DNA of 64,000 bases from an uncultured Porphyromonadaceae bacterium (GCA_900538705.1 UPZG01000004.1:62001-126000); one strand, 5' to 3'. Positions 42,254-52,916 are shown, numbered from the stretch's first letter. Numbers and translations are program-made. Notes: generated by a model not told the origin, from the letters alone.

Positions 42254-43519
42254 TTACTTCCCTGAGTAGCAGATAGCTGTGCCTATGAGGCGATCATATC
42301 GCTCGCCTGGCGGACGGTGGTATACTTTCACAAGATACTCATTTACAGTTTCATAATAGTTCCCTTCGGTGGGGGCTGTCGTTGCCTGATTGCTGCCGTC
42401 GGGGATGAAAAGATACATGTAATTATATGCGCCTTGTTTGAGAAACAGTACTCGTTCGTATTGTTGTGTCTCTTCGTTATATTGCATGAGAGAGTTCTCG
42501 TCGTACAAATGTCCGGTGAGTGCGCCGTCGATATATACGTTACCTCCGCGTAGCTTGTCTTCGTCTAATGTGAAGTGTACTACGAAATAATCAGCTTCCA
42601 GGTTGCTGTCAGAGGCATTGCTTTCGCGTATTACATACCGTCCGTATTGTGTGCGGTCGTAGAAGTAGCTCGACCCGTAGCGAGGATAGTCTACTGCAAG
42701 AAAGGCATGGTAGTAAGGCTCGAAATACTGTAAATCGGTAATGCCCATACCGGCATATCGGATAGATACCATCTCAAAGCGTCGGTATTCGTTACCGGCT
42801 TGGAATATAAGGTCACGGTTGTGTTCGTAGTATATCACATCGTTCATAACACGCAGAGGCTTGGTAACCGTTGCTTCATTATCGTAGCGGCTGTTTTGTG
42901 ATACTTGTACCTTCAGATCGTTGAAGGGGTCGCGTATTTGATAGTAAGGATGCGATATTGTAACATCTACTTGCTGATATTCTGTATTATAGCCTATATC
43001 GGTGCGTGAGGTGACACCGGCACCTACGTTTACACATTGCTCACTTACGCTGAAACAAGCCTGCAATACAACGTTTTCAGGCTCAAATTCGGGATATACC
43101 AATACCACATAGTTGCCGGATTTGGTCAGTTGTACATCGTCGTTTGGCAGTGTAATACGATAGTTTACGTAGTGGGCAAATGTATTGGTAGAGAATGCAT
43201 AGTCGGTGACATTATTGGTATTCATTCCGTCCATGTATTCCAGTTCAGAGAGTTGCGATGGGCGCCAGTCGGCATCGCAATGTATAATACTGTATTGCAA
43301 GTAAGTTACGTTTTCTGCCAGATGGTCGAACGATATGACAATGCGGTTGGCTTCACCTAAAGTGATTACAGGAGGAGCCAATTGATTGTCTTCGACCTGT
43401 ACTTGTATGGTGCGCCAGTCAAACCCGAATGAACGGGTGCGATATGGTTCGTTATTTTGAGCTTGTATCCATAAGTAGGGGAGAGTAAGCATCCACAATA
43501 TAAATAGAAATTTTTTCAT
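42254..43519 (-). CDS. DUF5103 type IX secretion plug-like protein
   Basis: 421 residues. Signal peptide (MKKFLFILWMLTLPYLWIQA), then the DUF5103 layout: DNQLAPPVITLGEANRIVISFDHLAENVTYLQYSIIHCDADW, SELEYMDGMNTNNVTDYAFS, FNDLKVQVSQNSRYDN and VNEYLVKVYHRPPGERYDRLIG near the end. A member of this family (PlugP) closes the SprA translocon of the Bacteroidota type IX secretion system. This agrees with the type IX-like C-terminal domains on the M6 protease and the 57407 protein. Its stop codon lies 3 bases from the convergent methyltransferase. Confidence 0.87.
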   Translation of the reverse strand: MKKFLFILWMLTLPYLWIQAQNNEPYRTRSFGFDWRTIQVQVEDNQLAPPVITLGEANRIVISFDHLAENVTYLQYSIIHCDADWRPSQLSELEYMDGMNTNNVTDYAFSTNTFAHYVNYRITLPNDDVQLTKSGNYVVLVYPEFEPENVVLQACFSVSEQCVNVGAGVTSRTDIGYNTEYQQVDVTISHPYYQIRDPFNDLKVQVSQNSRYDNEATVTKPLRVMNDVIYYEHNRDLIFQAGNEYRRFEMVSIRYAGMGITDLQYFEPYYHAFLAVDYPRYGSSYFYDRTQYGRYVIRESNASDSNLEADYFVVHFTLDEDKLRGGNVYIDGALTGHLYDENSLMQYNEETQQYERVLFLKQGAYNYMYLFIPDGSNQATTAPTEGNYYETVNEYLVKVYHRPPGERYDRLIGTAICYSGK

Positions 43520-43898
43520 GCGATATGTTTTGAACGTAAATTTGTGAGGTCTTGATAATTGTTGCTTGTCAACTCAGTTTCTTGCAGATTACGTGAGTCA
43601 GCATTTACAAATATAAGAAAATTTGCCAGAATACAGATGAATTTAGAGAGAATAATATAAACCATCTGGTTATCAGCAATATGTAAATCATTGTTCCACA
43701 TTTGTCAATACATGTGCTTTGTCATCTTTTGGGGGAATGGTTAGGCAGAAAAACTGCTACCAGCCTGTCGCTTATCCCAGTAGGAATCTTTATTTATTTG
43801 TTTGTTTGTTATATAATGTCCTACCATACAGTTGAAGATTTCATGAAATTTTTATATTTGTATTCCGTTATCAATCTGTACACAATTTTGTGATGACT
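43520..43898. other. Intergenic stretch with promoter for the plug gene and a doubtful ORF
   Basis: Holds the minus-strand promoter box at 43608-43615. A TTG-started frame (43702-43893, 63 codons) encodes two hydrophobic segments (SLIPVGIFIYLFVCYIMS and FMKFLYLYSVINLYTIL) but has no ATG near its beginning. It could be a degraded membrane gene related to the small protein that follows. No other feature was seen. Confidence 0.4.
43608..43615 (-). promoter_or_regulatory. -7 box of the plug-like gene
   Basis: Minus-strand TATATTTG about 90 bases before the ATG at 43519. Confidence 0.45.
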
Positions 43899-44063
43899 AT
43901 GTTTTATATTGTTATGTTGGTATTGCTCATAATTGCAATAATCAACCTTGTGAGAGCATTGAAAAAGAGTAAATCCAACAGTAAACTCTTGGGAGTTACA
44001 ATTAACATTATAGCTATTGTACTTCTTCTGACAGCATTGGTTATCGGGTGGTTACTAATGTAA
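43899..44063 (+). CDS. 54-residue two-helix membrane protein
   Basis: ATG at 43899, TAA at 44061-44063. Begins MFYIVMLVLLIIAIINLV, then a short basic loop RALKKSKSNSK, then a second helix INIIAIVLLLTALVIGWLLM. This helix-basic loop-helix pattern, with both ends at the outer face, looks like a genuine small membrane protein. It lies 95 bases before the barrel gene and may belong to its transcript. Role unknown. Confidence 0.5.
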   Translation: MFYIVMLVLLIIAIINLVRALKKSKSNSKLLGVTINIIAIVLLLTALVIGWLLM

Positions 44064-44158
44064 ACGAAAATCTACTTCCCTCATATTAAATAATTCGTTG
44101 ACATTCAATTAGTACAATCCAATCTCTATAAAAATAGCTTAAATATCATTCGACGTAT

Positions 44159-46453
44159 ATGCGATTTCATTTACTTAAAGCGCTGATTATTTTATCGATA
44201 ATAATATATCCTTGTTATGTCTATTCACAAAATAGTGTGGAGGGAAGAATCAAGGATAACTATAATAATATCATAACTGGTGCGGCAGTAGCCATGCGTT
44301 CTCTAAATGATACCCTTTTCGTCAGGGGGTGTATTTCGGATAATAATGGAAGGTTTCAGATTGATGATGTGCCATCTGGTGATTATAATCTATCGGTCTC
44401 GTGTTTAGGTTATACAGTAAACATAAATTTGAAACAGACAATAATTCTTGCTGATATTGTCCTTCAAGAAAAGGCTGAGAATTTGGATGAAGTGGTTGTT
44501 AAAGGCAATACAAGGATAGAAAAAGCAGAAAAGTCTATATTGATACCAACGGAGTTGGAGAAAAAGTATAGTATCAACGGATTTGATTTGTTGAGTGTCA
44601 TGCAGATTCCTGGACTTGATGTCTCTTCTGATGCCAAAAGTATATCAACTGTGACAGGCGGTGAAGTCGTCGTCTGTATTGACGGGATGGAAGTATTACA
44701 GGAAGAGCTGAAAACCTTATTATCAAAAAACATCCAAAAGATAGAATATATACGTTCGCCAAGCGGCAAGTATGCAGGGAAAGCGGGCTTGATAAACTTC
44801 ATAACCAAGCCTAAAGATTTCGGAGGCAATGTATATATATCAGCCAAGCAAGGATTTGTCTATAAAAATGGAGACTATACTGCATTTACTGATTTCACAA
44901 AAAACAAATGGAGTTTTTCTCTGATAGCTTCTGGTGACTGGTCGCGTTACTCCAGTTATACAGAGGGAACCGAACGTTTCACATTTCTAGATGGAAAAGA
45001 ACTGACGCGCAATTCCATCAATCAAAGTTCGTTGTATAGAAATAACAATCAAGTGATAAGACTGAAAGTGGCATCAGTTGGTGATAAATATAAATTCAAT
45101 TCATATATCTCGTTTAAAAGACAGGAGCAACCAGGTAACGATGTTATACAAAATACATCTTATACCGGTTTTATCGAAAGTCAGGCAGAAAAAATCAAAA
45201 ATACTTCCGGAAGAAATCTGTATCCCTCTTTTTATGCAAATTATTCTGTTACTCTTCCTCATAATCAAAGTTTGAGTATAAGAGGTATTGCTTCATTGGG
45301 CAAGAACAGATATTCAAGCTTATATAGCGAAGACGGTCAAACCATTTCATCTGTTGTAGATGAAGATAATTATGGTATATCAGCTGACGCTATGTATGCC
45401 AAATCATTTAAGAACAATATGAGATTTTCGGCAACACTATCTCATGACCATATGACATATAATGATGTCTATAGCGGTTCATCCGCAGGAACTCAGAATT
45501 TGTCAACCGACGTAAGCCAGGGACTTTTGGAGTTCAGTCATTCCGGCAAAAAATATTATTATTATGTGTCTGCAGGTTTGGCCAATTCACATATTGTCTT
45601 GAATGGAAATCACTATAATTATTGTAATCCGGTCGCCTTTTATGGAGGAAATTATGCTTTCAACAGCAATCATTCACTGAATCTGAACGGATACTTCGTA
45701 CACACATTGTTTGACCCTTCCAATAAAAACTCTATGACCGTGCCGGTATCTTTCTTTGAAAGTGTACAGGGTAATCTCGATGCCGAGCCATTGAAGGCAT
45801 TCGGAAATATTATATCTTACAATGGCCAATTTGGAAACTTTACATTCAATGCCTCTTTCAATGGTTTTATGTATTTTGATAACATAGTCCACAAATATTA
45901 TGCAGACAATAACATTATTTATAATACAACAGTCAATGATGGTACTTTCTATGGCAATATGTTGACTGCAACACTGACTTATGGTGTATTCAACAATACT
46001 TTACGATTTAGTGCTACAGCTATCGAAGAATATAATATGGTGAGAGGGGATATTTATAATTTGTCAAAAAACATTCTTAGAGCAAAACTCTCTGCAACTT
46101 ATCTACTGAAAGGTTGGCGATTCAAATTTAATTACCGTACGCCATACAAGGCAATCAATATCAGAGGTCCCTATTTTGTAACAATCAAGCCAGTATATGA
46201 ACTTCAAGTTGGATGGACGCATAAATCTTGGGATATTGAAGTTTTGGTAAGAAATCCTTTCAGCAAATATTACGAAGAACATATAACTATGAATTACGGA
46301 TGTTATAATCAGGATACCCGGACATTCAGTGAGCCAAATGGATGCAACGTAGCATTGAAACTGACCTACAGTTTCAGCTATGGCAAAAAGACAAAACGGG
46401 GTGATATTACTGTTGACAAATCAACCAAGGATGCTATCCTAAGGGGGAATTGA
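44159..46453 (+). CDS. Outer-membrane beta-barrel receptor with CarboxypepD_reg-like domain
   Basis: 764 residues. Signal peptide ending near YSQ; a carboxypeptidase-regulatory-like N-terminal domain (SVEGRIKDNYNNIITGAAVAMRSL... ADIVLQEKAENLDEVVVKG), a plug-like region (INGFDLLSVMQIPGLDVSS, VVVCIDGMEVLQEELKTLLSKNIQKIEYIRSPSGKYAGKAGLINF), and a long barrel (outer membrane protein beta-barrel family 3). Ends SYGKKTKRGDITVDKSTK. Resembles TonB-dependent-type receptors but no TonB box was identified. Paralogue of the gene at 50633. AT-rich compared with flanking housekeeping genes; converges on the S41 peptidase gene. Confidence 0.85.
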   Translation: MRFHLLKALIILSIIIYPCYVYSQNSVEGRIKDNYNNIITGAAVAMRSLNDTLFVRGCISDNNGRFQIDDVPSGDYNLSVSCLGYTVNINLKQTIILADIVLQEKAENLDEVVVKGNTRIEKAEKSILIPTELEKKYSINGFDLLSVMQIPGLDVSSDAKSISTVTGGEVVVCIDGMEVLQEELKTLLSKNIQKIEYIRSPSGKYAGKAGLINFITKPKDFGGNVYISAKQGFVYKNGDYTAFTDFTKNKWSFSLIASGDWSRYSSYTEGTERFTFLDGKELTRNSINQSSLYRNNNQVIRLKVASVGDKYKFNSYISFKRQEQPGNDVIQNTSYTGFIESQAEKIKNTSGRNLYPSFYANYSVTLPHNQSLSIRGIASLGKNRYSSLYSEDGQTISSVVDEDNYGISADAMYAKSFKNNMRFSATLSHDHMTYNDVYSGSSAGTQNLSTDVSQGLLEFSHSGKKYYYYVSAGLANSHIVLNGNHYNYCNPVAFYGGNYAFNSNHSLNLNGYFVHTLFDPSNKNSMTVPVSFFESVQGNLDAEPLKAFGNIISYNGQFGNFTFNASFNGFMYFDNIVHKYYADNNIIYNTTVNDGTFYGNMLTATLTYGVFNNTLRFSATAIEEYNMVRGDIYNLSKNILRAKLSATYLLKGWRFKFNYRTPYKAINIRGPYFVTIKPVYELQVGWTHKSWDIEVLVRNPFSKYYEEHITMNYGCYNQDTRTFSEPNGCNVALKLTYSFSYGKKTKRGDITVDKSTKDAILRGN

Positions 46454-46700
46454 CAATAACCTATAGATATTTGAGTATCTGTTTATAAAGCGAAACTGAA
46501 ATATCTCAGTTATATGTTTCAACGGGGGGCTAAAACTCCATTTGATTTCTGAAACAGTAACAATAAAAGAGGCGAATGAGCTAGATTTAGATATATCTAT
46601 TTATTCAGTAAGAGTACATTATTTGTTTTTCGAATCCTCTGTTTGGGTATTTTATGTACATGTTTTCGAGAAGGTAAATATTATTGGTAAATGAATAGTA

Positions 46701-46746
46701 AAAAGGGAGAATCTTTCGGCATCGCGCCGTCAGGTTCTCCCTTTTT
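46701..46746. terminator. Bidirectional terminator between barrel and S41 genes
   Basis: AAAAGGGAGAA (46701-46711) pairs with TTCTCCCTTTT (46735-46745); the loop contains a GC-rich CGGC/GCCG minor stem. The remaining bases of 46454-46700 show no gene. Confidence 0.8.
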
Positions 46747-46748
46747 AT

Positions 46749-48152
46749 TTAGTTCTTATTTTGAATATATTGTAAAGCTTTATTCATTACAATATCTTTA
46801 CCATCCAATGTCTCCTCTAAAGTTGGAACTACTTCTATGTCAGGAATAATTCCTTTCCCTGCAAAAGGTTTCATGCTGTATGGGAATAGTGGTCTCAGTG
46901 TGCATATACGGGCCATGGCTTCATGAGGTAGCTCTATAACAAGTGGAGCTCCAGTTGAACCGGCTGTTTCTTCTCCAATCAGAACAGGCCTGTCAGGCAT
47001 CTCATAAATATTTATAAGGAAGTCTTCACATGCAGAAAAACTATTATTGTCAATTAATATGGCAACAGGACAACTCAAAGCCTTTATTCCTTTTGGTTTT
47101 GATATCAGCTCAGAAGGTTCATTTTTGTAAGCCTTGTACAGATAGAAATCTTCATATTCTTTTCTATAATTACCCTGAGCACGGCCATAACCGGAGTTTA
47201 TTCTTGTCTGAGCACCAAAAGAACGTATTGTGTCAGCTTGTGTAAGGTACATCTGCAGCCTCCATGCTACATCAGTTATTCCACCTGTATTCCCTCTCAA
47301 GTCTATGATTACCCCCCGACACTGACGTGCATTGATTTCTGCCATTGCCTTGTCTATATCATTGCATACTGATTCGGGAATGAAACGGCGGATATTCAAA
47401 AAGGCAATATCATCTTTCCAATTTAAAGTTACAGCCTCGTTAGTATAAAAAGAATACTCGTCTTCGGGCAACCATACATCGTCGTTTTTGCGAATAGCTT
47501 CCCCATTGCGTACGATATCGAAAGTCTTCATTTTACCATCTCGGCATATTGCTTTTCCACAGATAGAACTGCCTTCCAAGCCATTTAACAATAAACGGCC
47601 AGCTTGATTCAATTTATATTTCAATGTCGAACCTGTGATGCTTGGTAGCACAAACTTCTCTACATACTGATCTGTAGGCAATCCGGCAATTTCAACAATT
47701 TCAGCACCAAGTAGGTCTGGGTCAGAATAGGGACAATCCTTTTTATATTTAATGAAGTAATATTTTCCGCCAATATATTTTGTTCCGTAATTAGGATAGT
47801 CCGTTTCCTCATAACCCGATTCTGGATAGTCGAACAGGTGGGTATGGGCGTCATTAAGGCGATTCAAAAAGTAGTCAAGCTCTTTATAATACGCAATGTC
47901 ATCCTTTGTATTTATTACGCGTTTCATCGTTTCTCGGTAAAGACTGTCCAAATCAAAATCCAAATGGTCGATGTTTACAAAATTATATTTCACTTCAGAC
48001 CATAGAAGACTCAATCCATAAATCTTATCTTCTAAGGTATTTATTGATTTTATTTTCGATTGTGCCTGAATTGAAATCGGTATCATAATAAATAGTACCA
48101 AACAAAATACTATATAGGTTCCCTTTATTAAATGAGTAAATTTACTAATCAT
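46749..48152 (-). CDS. Exported S41 family peptidase
   Basis: 467 residues. N-terminal hydrophobic signal (IVFCLVLFIMIPISIQAQ). S41 core: AFLNIRRFIPE, CRGVIIDLRGNTGGITD, and the nucleophile segment ILIDNNSFSACEDF with Ser near residue 370, then GEETAGSTG and GKGIIPDIEV. No clear PDZ domain. Periplasmic or surface serine peptidase of the Tsp/CtpA superfamily; substrate unknown. Follows another S41 gene (48376-50528) leftward; both lie between two barrel receptors. Confidence 0.87.
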   Translation of the reverse strand: MISKFTHLIKGTYIVFCLVLFIMIPISIQAQSKIKSINTLEDKIYGLSLLWSEVKYNFVNIDHLDFDLDSLYRETMKRVINTKDDIAYYKELDYFLNRLNDAHTHLFDYPESGYEETDYPNYGTKYIGGKYYFIKYKKDCPYSDPDLLGAEIVEIAGLPTDQYVEKFVLPSITGSTLKYKLNQAGRLLLNGLEGSSICGKAICRDGKMKTFDIVRNGEAIRKNDDVWLPEDEYSFYTNEAVTLNWKDDIAFLNIRRFIPESVCNDIDKAMAEINARQCRGVIIDLRGNTGGITDVAWRLQMYLTQADTIRSFGAQTRINSGYGRAQGNYRKEYEDFYLYKAYKNEPSELISKPKGIKALSCPVAILIDNNSFSACEDFLINIYEMPDRPVLIGEETAGSTGAPLVIELPHEAMARICTLRPLFPYSMKPFAGKGIIPDIEVVPTLEETLDGKDIVMNKALQYIQNKN

Positions 48153-48188
48153 AGTTTTAAGATTTTATTGTCAGTATGGTTTTCACGA

Positions 48189-48219
48189 CAAAATTATCAC
48201 TTATTCTAAAATACGCAAG
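48189..48219 (-). promoter_or_regulatory. Promoter of the 46749 S41 gene
   Basis: Minus-strand CTTG (48219-48216), 19 bases, TAATTTTG (48196-48189), 37 bases before the ATG. Confidence 0.6.
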
Positions 48220-48375
48220 CTTTTTATTTCTGAGATTTATACTTCTCGATATAAATATCATCTTTATCGTACATCTTACGGGATACTATTGATAAGAACT
48301 TGTTTTTTTCAAGACAGTGTTGTATTGTGCATGGAGAGGAGAAGGAAGGTGTAATCAAGTAGTATCATAAGGCCA

Positions 48376-50528
48376 TTATTTTATGATGCCAAGGGCTTTC
48401 TGAAGTAATTCATCTATATCTAAAGCAACTCCTTTTTGCGTTATACCGACATTCATGTCAGGCGAAATGCCTATTTTTTGTATGCCTTTCTTGTTGGCAA
48501 AATAAAATCCCTCGCCGGTAAACCTTACATGTACAGCTCCCGGCAGAACAAATGTGGAGATAGGGCCATCGGAACCTGCCGTAGATGAGCCAACAAGAAT
48601 GGCGTTGGGGCAGTGCCGTAGAATGGCCACAATACTTTCTCCCATGCTTACTGTCTTTTCATTGATAAGTACGACAATCGTTCCTTTGTAATAGTCGGGA
48701 TTGTCTTTTCCAAAATATTGAATGTCATTCCACCGTATAACACCCGGAAAATTTTGCACCACAGAAGTAGTCCGAGTACAACCGATACGACGTGGCAGAA
48801 GATAATCGGCCAAATGATGCAATAAATCACAGGGATAGTTCCGCATATCGATAACAATAGCTTTTGCATCTTTAAACTTCTCCATGACGAGTGACAGGCT
48901 GTCGCTACGGTATTGACCGATTGGTGAAAAATAGCCGATACTGTCAGATAACCATTTATAATAAGGTGCATCGGAAAAAGATTTAGCCTTTAGCGGGTAA
49001 TATTTCTCGGAGGTCAGGCCCGATATGGATACCTTCAGTGTTTTATTATTTCGTCTTATATTCAAGTCGATAGCGGAATCTTTTTGCTGAATAAGATCCA
49101 AAGAAACGGCATATAACAGTGACCGTTTGTTCGACGCACTGATTATTCTTGTATATTGTTTCACAAGGTCTTTTACATTCACGCCGTTTATCTGGCAAAT
49201 CACATCGCCTTTTTCCAGCGTAGTCTGGCCATCGAAGTTGTCGGTTACGGTAAGTTTCTGCTCTACAAAATCCCAGAAAACAGGTAAATAGTAATTTCGC
49301 TGTTCAGATGGCAGTATTGAATCGGAATACTGTCGGGAGGTGTGATTGTCCTTTAAGTAAGTCCCCAGATAATCAATGGTCGAGCGATACTCTTCCGCAT
49401 TTTCGGCATGAACAAACAGGGGTATAAACTTATCTAAAACGTTGTTCCATCTCTTGTCTGTAATATCTTTACGATAGGGATAGAAATATTCTATAATATT
49501 CCAATATCGATAAAGGGCCAACAACCGAAAGCCGGCGTCGGGATACGGGTTCTCACCATAATTAGCCTCTGTTGGAAATGAATTCATGGAATTCACTCCC
49601 TTGCTATAGTAATAGATGGTTTTAGACCGGTCGGCATGCTTTATCGAATCCAACAAATCGTATAAAGGCTTATGTATATGAGCTATTTCACTCAACCATT
49701 GGAATGATGGGATTGAATAGTACAAAGAGTCACATGCAGGAAAATCATTTTTTATATTATCCGACTTATCCAACGACCCCATGGCACTGACTTTGTTGAA
49801 TACAAATTCACAAACCTCTGTTTTAGAATCGGATTTCAATACCTCGGGCAACCATCGGAACAACTCATAATCCCAATTATACTGGCCGTCACAGACCATG
49901 GGGTGATAATATTTCAAGAACCCCCATATTTTACCGAGCAAGGCCAATTTGTCAATGCTGTTTTTATCGGTGGGTATTGTGTCAATAGCCGAGCCCGCAT
50001 CAAATTCATGGTCATCTTCGGCCGGATATGTCTTTTTGTCATTTCCACAGTCGTTTCGGAAATCCAATATGGCCCTGTACTGGGAAACATGAGCTGCGGC
50101 ACCATTATCTGGCTATTGTTACTCAATGGAATGCTTACTGTATAATCTTTCCGGTCGATAGAACCTCTTATCCACTGCATGGCCATTGTGTCCATAGCCG
50201 ATACAACCATTAACAGCGAATCGTTTTCCGACTGAGTTCTTACTCGCATTGAAAATGTAACGCCGTTTTCACGATTGACGGGTAATGTGGTTAACGTCAA
50301 AATCGACGGAGCTATAGAATCGCGGACTCCACAAATTTTCAAAGCTCTACCATTATTCAAGTTTAATGAATCTATGGTAAATTGGTGGCTATCTCCATTG
50401 ATATTCCAATCTGGTGGAAGAGCGGTTTGAGAAATGTTTGAAAATGTCGTATGATATTTATAATTTTGAGCTTGTATTTGCAGTGCCAAAAAAGGAAGTA
50501 ATATTGATATTATAAATTTAATATTCAT
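48376..50528 (-). pseudogene. S41 family peptidase interrupted by a frameshift
   Basis: Two overlapping frames belong to one protein. The first (ATG at 50528, signal peptide IISILLPFLALQIQAQ) encodes about 160 residues of an N-terminal beta domain and then runs out of frame near 50033-50046. The second (48376-50067) continues with AEDDHEFDAGSAIDTIPTDKNSIDKLALLGKIWGFLKYYHP, the YWNIIEYFYPY segment, and an S41 core (AIVIDMRNYPCDLLH, INEKTVSMGESIVAILRHCPNAILVGSSTAGSDGP). Adding one A to the A5 run (T5 at 50033-50037 on the plus strand), or to the A3 run just before it, would restore one ORF of about 717 residues. Homologous to the S41-like gene at 16876. The break could be real, slippage, or an assembly error. 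Confidence 0.75.
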
Positions 50529-50542
50529 GTCTCTTTTTTTTG

Positions 50543-50574
50543 TAAATGTACCAAGTTTAATTTAATTACGCAAA
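50543..50574 (-). promoter_or_regulatory. Promoter of the frameshifted S41 gene
   Basis: Minus-strand TTTG (50574-50571), 20 bases, TACATTTA (50550-50543), one base off consensus, just before the ATG at 50528. Confidence 0.5.
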
Positions 50575-50632
50575 CCCGAGTATTCAACTTGGTAGCGTAG
50601 GTTTTTTTGACAAAAATCGATTCGGTCAGACT

Positions 50633-52801
50633 ATGCATTATAGGATTCGTAATTTTTGTAAAGTATATATGATTCGTGTGTCTTTGATATTATGTATTGC
50701 ATGTACCTTTTCCTTAAAGGGTATGAGTCAAACTCACGATAACAAACCGACTCCTGTAGAGGAAACTTCAGACAGTTTATCTACCATAGAAATGGATGAA
50801 GTTGTTGTGAAAGCTCAGATGCATCGTACCGATGCTATCTCTTCTACCTTCACACCGACAGTCAGCCAGAAGAGTTCCGCACAAAATGCGATAGACCTTC
50901 TGAAGCAGCTCGCCATCCCTCAAATCAACATTAACCTGATGGACAATACGGTTACAACGCCGAGCGGACAGAGCGTGGCCATATACATCAATTATATTCC
51001 TGCCTCGGCAGAAGAAATGGAAGGAATATCTACATCCGATGTACGACGGGTAGAATACCTTGACTTCCCGGCCGACCCTCGTTTTCAAGGGAATGAGCAC
51101 GTAGTAAATTTCATTGTACAAGAGTACGAATATGGAGGTTATACCAAGGCCACATTGAATGAAAATTTTCTCATAGGAAAACTCTCAAGTCGAGCTTCGG
51201 TCTATTCCAAATTTGTCTACAAACGGATGACTTACGATTTGTATGCAGGTGCGTCCAATCACGATATAAATCATTTTGGTTCTTCTATCACAGGTCTTTA
51301 CAGCCTGCAGAATGAAGAGGGGCAACTCTATCAGACGACACGAAACGAAACCCTGGAGAGTGCTCACTTCAAGTACAATCAATACCCTGTCACTTTCCGA
51401 GCCATATACGACACCGACAATATACAGATAGCCAACACTATAGGTTTCAATTTTGACCAGTCTCCTCTATCAGAGACAAAGGGTGCCTTGTCGTTTGTAC
51501 CCCAGCAAAATACCGATTATTCTTATTACAAAAACGAGCCATATACCAGCTATTATCTTGTTTGGTCGGGCAATTATTATTTTATCCTTCCGCGCGACTT
51601 TCACCTTAGTATCTCTCCCGGAGTAAATTATGGACATACTAATTATACCTATCTTTATCAGACATCACTGCCGGGTAGTTCCAGCATAACGAATAATTCA
51701 AAGGAAGATGTATGGCAATTTCGGGGAAGTGCCACACTGTTCAAGAAGATAGCCGACAAGCAAAGCGTTTTCATGCGGGCATGGTTTGGATCGACCACTA
51801 ATGATGTGAGCTATTACGGTACATCGCCCTACGACAACGATTTTTCAGATACGTATGCAGGCGTTGCACTGGGCTATAATTTCTCGAATGACAAATGGAA
51901 CGTCCGAGCCGATGCCGCCTTGCAATGGGAAAAGAATAAAATCAACGATCAGTCAGTGGAGGAAGTTTATCCGCTGCTGAATGTGTCTGCCAGTTTTTCT
52001 CCCTCTCAAAAACATTCATTCCGTACATTCTTCCATTATGGAGCAAATTATCCCGGGGCCAGTGAGAAAACGCCTAATGTCCTTCAGCAGAACGAACTGA
52101 TGTACTATACAGGAAATCCCGACATCGGACTATCCCGGCAAGTGACCTTTAACCTGTCGTACAACTGGATACCGACCAATACGTTCTCTGCTTCGGCATT
52201 TATGCAGTATTTCGGCGAATACAACCTGTACGTACCGGTTTACCAACTATATCAGGATGGCAAGGCCCTGCTTCGTACGTTTGAAACGGATGGTGCGTAC
52301 AACCGGACACAGATAGGCCTGTCGTTTAATTACAGACTCCTCAACGGGAATCTGCAACTGGCAGCCTCTCCTTCCGTTTCATTTTATCGTATGACGGGGC
52401 TTTTCGATATTTCCAGGTCTCCTTTCTATTGCAGTGCTTCTGCAACATATTATCTGGGGAACTTTTATTTCCAAGTTGCATACCAGACAAGGAGTCTCAC
52501 AGTGCAGGGCAATCGAGGCGTAATCTATGAAGACCGTGATTTTTATCAGGTTCTTGCCGGATGGAGTCATTCAAATTGGAACATTCGTATCAGTGGAATG
52601 AACCTGTTCAGAAACGATTGGCTGTGTTCTACCAATCTCTTGTCAACGCCTCTCTATTCCGAGACTCAGCTTGTGGAAGGCAACAACTTCCATCAACGCC
52701 TGAATCTGTCTATCACCTATACGTTTGGATATGGAAAGAAAGTGAACCGAGGGAATGAAGTTGGCGAACAGTCGGGTGCTGCGTCGGCAATTATGAAATA
52801 G
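50633..52801 (+). CDS. Outer-membrane beta-barrel receptor (second copy)
   Basis: 722 residues; an alternative ATG at 50669 gives a tidier signal peptide (MIRVSLILCIACTFSLKGMSQ). A short linker ends EMDEVVVKAQMHRTD, followed by a plug-like part (AQNAIDLLKQLAIPQININLMDNTVTTPSGQSVAIYINYIPAS... DVRRVEYLDFPADPRFQG) and a long barrel. It lacks the carboxypeptidase-regulatory-like domain of the paralogue at 44159 but shares the plug pattern and the same ending (GYGKKVNRGNEVGEQSG). Divergent from the frameshifted S41 gene. Likely an importer or sensor for peptides or small ligands. Confidence 0.85.
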   Translation: MHYRIRNFCKVYMIRVSLILCIACTFSLKGMSQTHDNKPTPVEETSDSLSTIEMDEVVVKAQMHRTDAISSTFTPTVSQKSSAQNAIDLLKQLAIPQININLMDNTVTTPSGQSVAIYINYIPASAEEMEGISTSDVRRVEYLDFPADPRFQGNEHVVNFIVQEYEYGGYTKATLNENFLIGKLSSRASVYSKFVYKRMTYDLYAGASNHDINHFGSSITGLYSLQNEEGQLYQTTRNETLESAHFKYNQYPVTFRAIYDTDNIQIANTIGFNFDQSPLSETKGALSFVPQQNTDYSYYKNEPYTSYYLVWSGNYYFILPRDFHLSISPGVNYGHTNYTYLYQTSLPGSSSITNNSKEDVWQFRGSATLFKKIADKQSVFMRAWFGSTTNDVSYYGTSPYDNDFSDTYAGVALGYNFSNDKWNVRADAALQWEKNKINDQSVEEVYPLLNVSASFSPSQKHSFRTFFHYGANYPGASEKTPNVLQQNELMYYTGNPDIGLSRQVTFNLSYNWIPTNTFSASAFMQYFGEYNLYVPVYQLYQDGKALLRTFETDGAYNRTQIGLSFNYRLLNGNLQLAASPSVSFYRMTGLFDISRSPFYCSASATYYLGNFYFQVAYQTRSLTVQGNRGVIYEDRDFYQVLAGWSHSNWNIRISGMNLFRNDWLCSTNLLSTPLYSETQLVEGNNFHQRLNLSITYTFGYGKKVNRGNEVGEQSGAASAIMK

Positions 52802-52916
52802 TGATATGAAACCTATGTTTTCATCCTGATTTTTGTCGACTAGGCCGTAAAATATAAATGGTATATAAATAAACGAACAATATACCTCTGTTGCAGATTT
52901 ACGAGGTTTAAAACGA

